This document shows positions 63,101 to 64,000 of a stretch of 64,000 nt of DNA, piece by piece. Under the pieces are notes generated by a model. The model searched no databases. It saw nothing but the letters and a program-made list of their open reading frames with translations, and was not told where the DNA came from. The position numbers and the translations under genes are program-made. The stretch comes from Bacteroidales bacterium (GTDB lineage: Bacteria > Bacteroidota > Bacteroidia > Bacteroidales > UBA10428): positions 39,418-103,417 of the forward strand of contig DATGXG010000031.1 of the NCBI GenBank assembly GCA_035299085.1, written 5' to 3'. Numbering within the stretch: the first letter of the stretch is position 1; every line of letters starts with the position of its first letter.

Positions 63101-64000
63101 AGAACGTCATCAAGCAGTTCTCCCGGGATAAGATTGATAGTATCCTGTGACCTGTTAATTTCGATCTGCGACGAATTATAAAATGTCTTGTACATCAATT
63201 TAACAGGTTGCAATGAGTTGGTTACAGAATATGTAGCAATATCTGTTTTCAGATTGGTACATATGGTATCCAGGTACGGTGTAAGATCAACTTTAGGTAC
63301 CGGTTCAACCCATACAATTGATGTATCGGCTCTGCCCGGGCATTTCTCAATTCCGTTTGCACCGGTATTATAAGGAGTAATTATGAAAAGTACCCTCTGC
63401 GCCTGGTTTGTTGTGTTTTCAATGTAATCGGTTATAGCATTTGGATTAGACATCGCCGTACCATTACCCGGAACCACGTTCACTCCTGCATTGTGAACAG
63501 TAATGTACCTGAAAAGCACAGGCATGGTTGGCACAGTATTACTTTGCAGGCTTATATTGACATTTTCTGCTGAACAGATTGTATCCAATTGCGGATTCAG
63601 TATTATTGTTGCAGTTGGTTCTACCCAAACATAGGCCGTATCATTGATGCCGGTACACTTTTCTCCTTCATTCGAAGCATTGCGGGTGTAGGGTGTAATG
63701 ATAAACTTAACCAATTGTGCATTGTCCGTGGTGTTTACAATGGTATTGGTAAGGGTGTAATCATTCGGCAGCGGGTTGGCAGAAGCCGGGGTTACGGTCA
63801 CTCCTGCCGGTGCTTCGGTCACATAACGGAACCTCACGGGGCGTGTCGGTACGGTCGGGCTGTGCAACAGGATATTTACCGCATCGCCGTTGCAGACCGT
63901 GTCAACTTTAGGAGTTACTCCGAGCTTAGCTGTCGGTTCTACCCAAACGTAGGCCGTATCGTTGATGCCGGTGCACTTTTCTCCTTCATTCGAAGCATTC
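60136..64000 (-). CDS. Giant SprB-like cell-surface adhesin, N-terminus beyond the window
   Basis: At least 1288 residues. The frame is open to the right edge, so the true start is outside. From the edge inward there are at least three complete Ig/PKD-like modules of about 105-120 residues ending in KCxGxxDTxYVWVEP, then eight or nine SprB repeats of about 75-85 residues with CFGSKDGSI, CYGESNGSI, CFGDGTGFI and CSGGGDGSV motifs. A type-B gliding-associated C-terminal domain follows (FTPNYDNANDFWEI, IKIYDRIGNLVFEC, DTYYYIIDL). Such proteins are moved or displayed on the surface after T9SS export. The downstream SprF-like gene supports this. Confidence 0.92.
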   Translation of the reverse strand, partial: NASNEGEKCTGINDTAYVWVEPTAKLGVTPKVDTVCNGDAVNILLHSPTVPTRPVRFRYVTEAPAGVTVTPASANPLPNDYTLTNTIVNTTDNAQLVKFIITPYTRNASNEGEKCTGINDTAYVWVEPTATIILNPQLDTICSAENVNISLQSNTVPTMPVLFRYITVHNAGVNVVPGNGTAMSNPNAITDYIENTTNQAQRVLFIITPYNTGANGIEKCPGRADTSIVWVEPVPKVDLTPYLDTICTNLKTDIATYSVTNSLQPVKLMYKTFYNSSQIEINRSQDTINLIPGELLDDVLINHSDIPQRVMYVVYPYLSGYNGSQKCPGMPDTVYVWVAPELKIVIDTISTYIGGNNIRCFGSKDGSIRLAPRGGISAFPGYDDSDLGYTWQSGARQWHSRDLAGLAAANYSIIITDKLACRDDSSFTLTQPAILTNYFKEISKLKSCKAGDGIICMNTHGGIEKYTYVWETLPGDFKRKMSAEKDTLFDIIAGIYQVNITDTNGCSIRRDTIISLPTNTKVTPMSYHTYGFTPDNKQYTIKCKDEYGMLYTVNADTSLTITYHWTCNETGFDTTYTHNKIYDSIDFVPEGLYNLTYEDENGCTGDGFVEMIAPDSIRIDRASLLQYTGGYNVTCYGESNGSITLNNISGGHADQPYQFAWESISGGTVQNPAARNQASLAAGSYGVTITDSYGCTGADTFNLTSPERIVISDEVSLSNAGNYNLNCFGDGTGFIKLTVSGGVSAYHYKWLDNSTTSNERYNLKAGDYEVTVTDALNCKLKDTISLTEPDPLTIDSAGISDFNGYAVRCSGDEDAEIDIRIAGGTPGYAYVWTYNNNPLPDNTALLVNRPAGQYHLNITDANNCTLAWSALLNEPGELQLEVQKTNMNCTGLVAGTAEALVSGGNAPYSYIWSNDSTSAKITGLNPGEYIIGVTDNNSCLISDTVTVSQNTEVGITINIEKPVSCYQSADAVLKAIAEDGVPPYEYNWLNGGSQTDLNQNLAAGIYTVEVTDNDGCEGMATFELVQPDRLKAGFIITDPSCSGGGDGSVELSAEGGNYPYSYYWNSNPVNGETVTDVQKGTYTISVKDNQDCQADTIISVSEPDKLRISLDESNTIYPFCPDWQNGVLSVSVSGGTRDYSYEWDYSDQEHDSIISGLREDTYSVHVKDAMNCETDTIFRLRALHNNCLQLPTAFTPNYDNANDFWEIRYMTEDGSEVKFSQVYPEGSIKIYDRIGNLVFECTGGCPQDWNGEDSHGRQLPVDTYYYIIDLNTADDNPPLKGIVTIIR
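63617..64000 (-). repeat. Near-identical 318-bp tandem repeat inside the adhesin gene
   Basis: The 66 bases from 63617 and from 63935 differ at only about four positions, at a period of 318 bp (106 residues). The next units toward the C-terminus are clearly diverged. The array continues past the right edge. Such high identity suggests recent duplication or gene conversion of the edge units. Confidence 0.8.

Noticed and set aside
63865..63867. TTG as the start of the giant adhesin
   Set aside because: The frame stays open to base 64000 and the upstream translation continues the same repeated module, so the true start is outside the window.

Overview
The window is a chromosomal piece of a member of the Bacteroidota, most likely Bacteroidales-like. 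The evidence is two PorP/SprF proteins, a SprB-type adhesin, several type IX secretion (T9SS) type-B C-terminal domains, the three-subunit B-type succinate dehydrogenase/fumarate reductase, Bacteroidota-restricted families (DUF6427, DUF1987/SiaC, DUF6272/SiaB), and promoter boxes of the Bacteroidota type (TTTG ... TAnnTTTG). Shine-Dalgarno sequences are largely absent, as expected. There is no rRNA, prophage, insertion sequence or CRISPR array. The only RNA gene is tRNA-Ala(GGC).

Layout. 1-2960: a truncated secreted protein, a MuiA-family (DUF4139) protein, dispersed palindromic repeats and a nitroreductase. 3078-16464: a tight same-strand run of eleven genes that I regard as the most interesting part. 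It holds an intact CheR methyltransferase, a membrane HAMP-GAF-PAS receptor, a second CheR-like protein that has lost its SAM-binding residues, a CheB esterase domain without receiver, a membrane GAF protein, a membrane GAF-PAS-PAS-SpoIIE/PP2C phosphatase, a SiaB-type kinase, a SiaC-type phosphoprotein with threonine at position 68, a 1028-residue ABCG-like transporter with TerB-like and FHA-like N-terminal regions, a lipoprotein and a secreted protein. No CheA, CheW, CheY or SiaD is present, so the run looks like a methylation-tuned, phosphatase/kinase-switched signalling system whose only obvious effector is the transporter.

16605-24278 (minus strand): DUF6427 membrane protein, thioredoxin, DnaE fused to an N-terminal DEDDh exonuclease, TerC, a thioredoxin-like lipoprotein and an AlbA_2 protein. 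24395-29729: a TPR membrane protein, tRNA-Ala with its own promoter, a lipoprotein, HflX with a textbook promoter, and aspartate-semialdehyde dehydrogenase. 29981-44577: a lamin-tail T9SS cargo, a second SiaB-like protein, sdhCAB, two aminopeptidase P paralogues tail to tail, a CPBP protease, DusB, NadB and GlyS.

44864-48473: OmpA-family, PorP/SprF and LamG/T9SS cargo genes overlapping as one operon. 48525-56483: a surface polysaccharide locus with glycosyltransferases, WecB, a flippase, and WecE-WecD-WecF, which together predict Fuc4NAc synthesis and transfer as in enterobacterial common antigen. 56552-59038: a YfhO-family membrane protein. 59032-64000: a SprF-like protein and a very large SprB-like adhesin, running off the right edge, with near-identical tandem repeats at the edge.

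An architectural trait of the window is that convergent genes often overlap at their stop codons, leaving no space for terminators.
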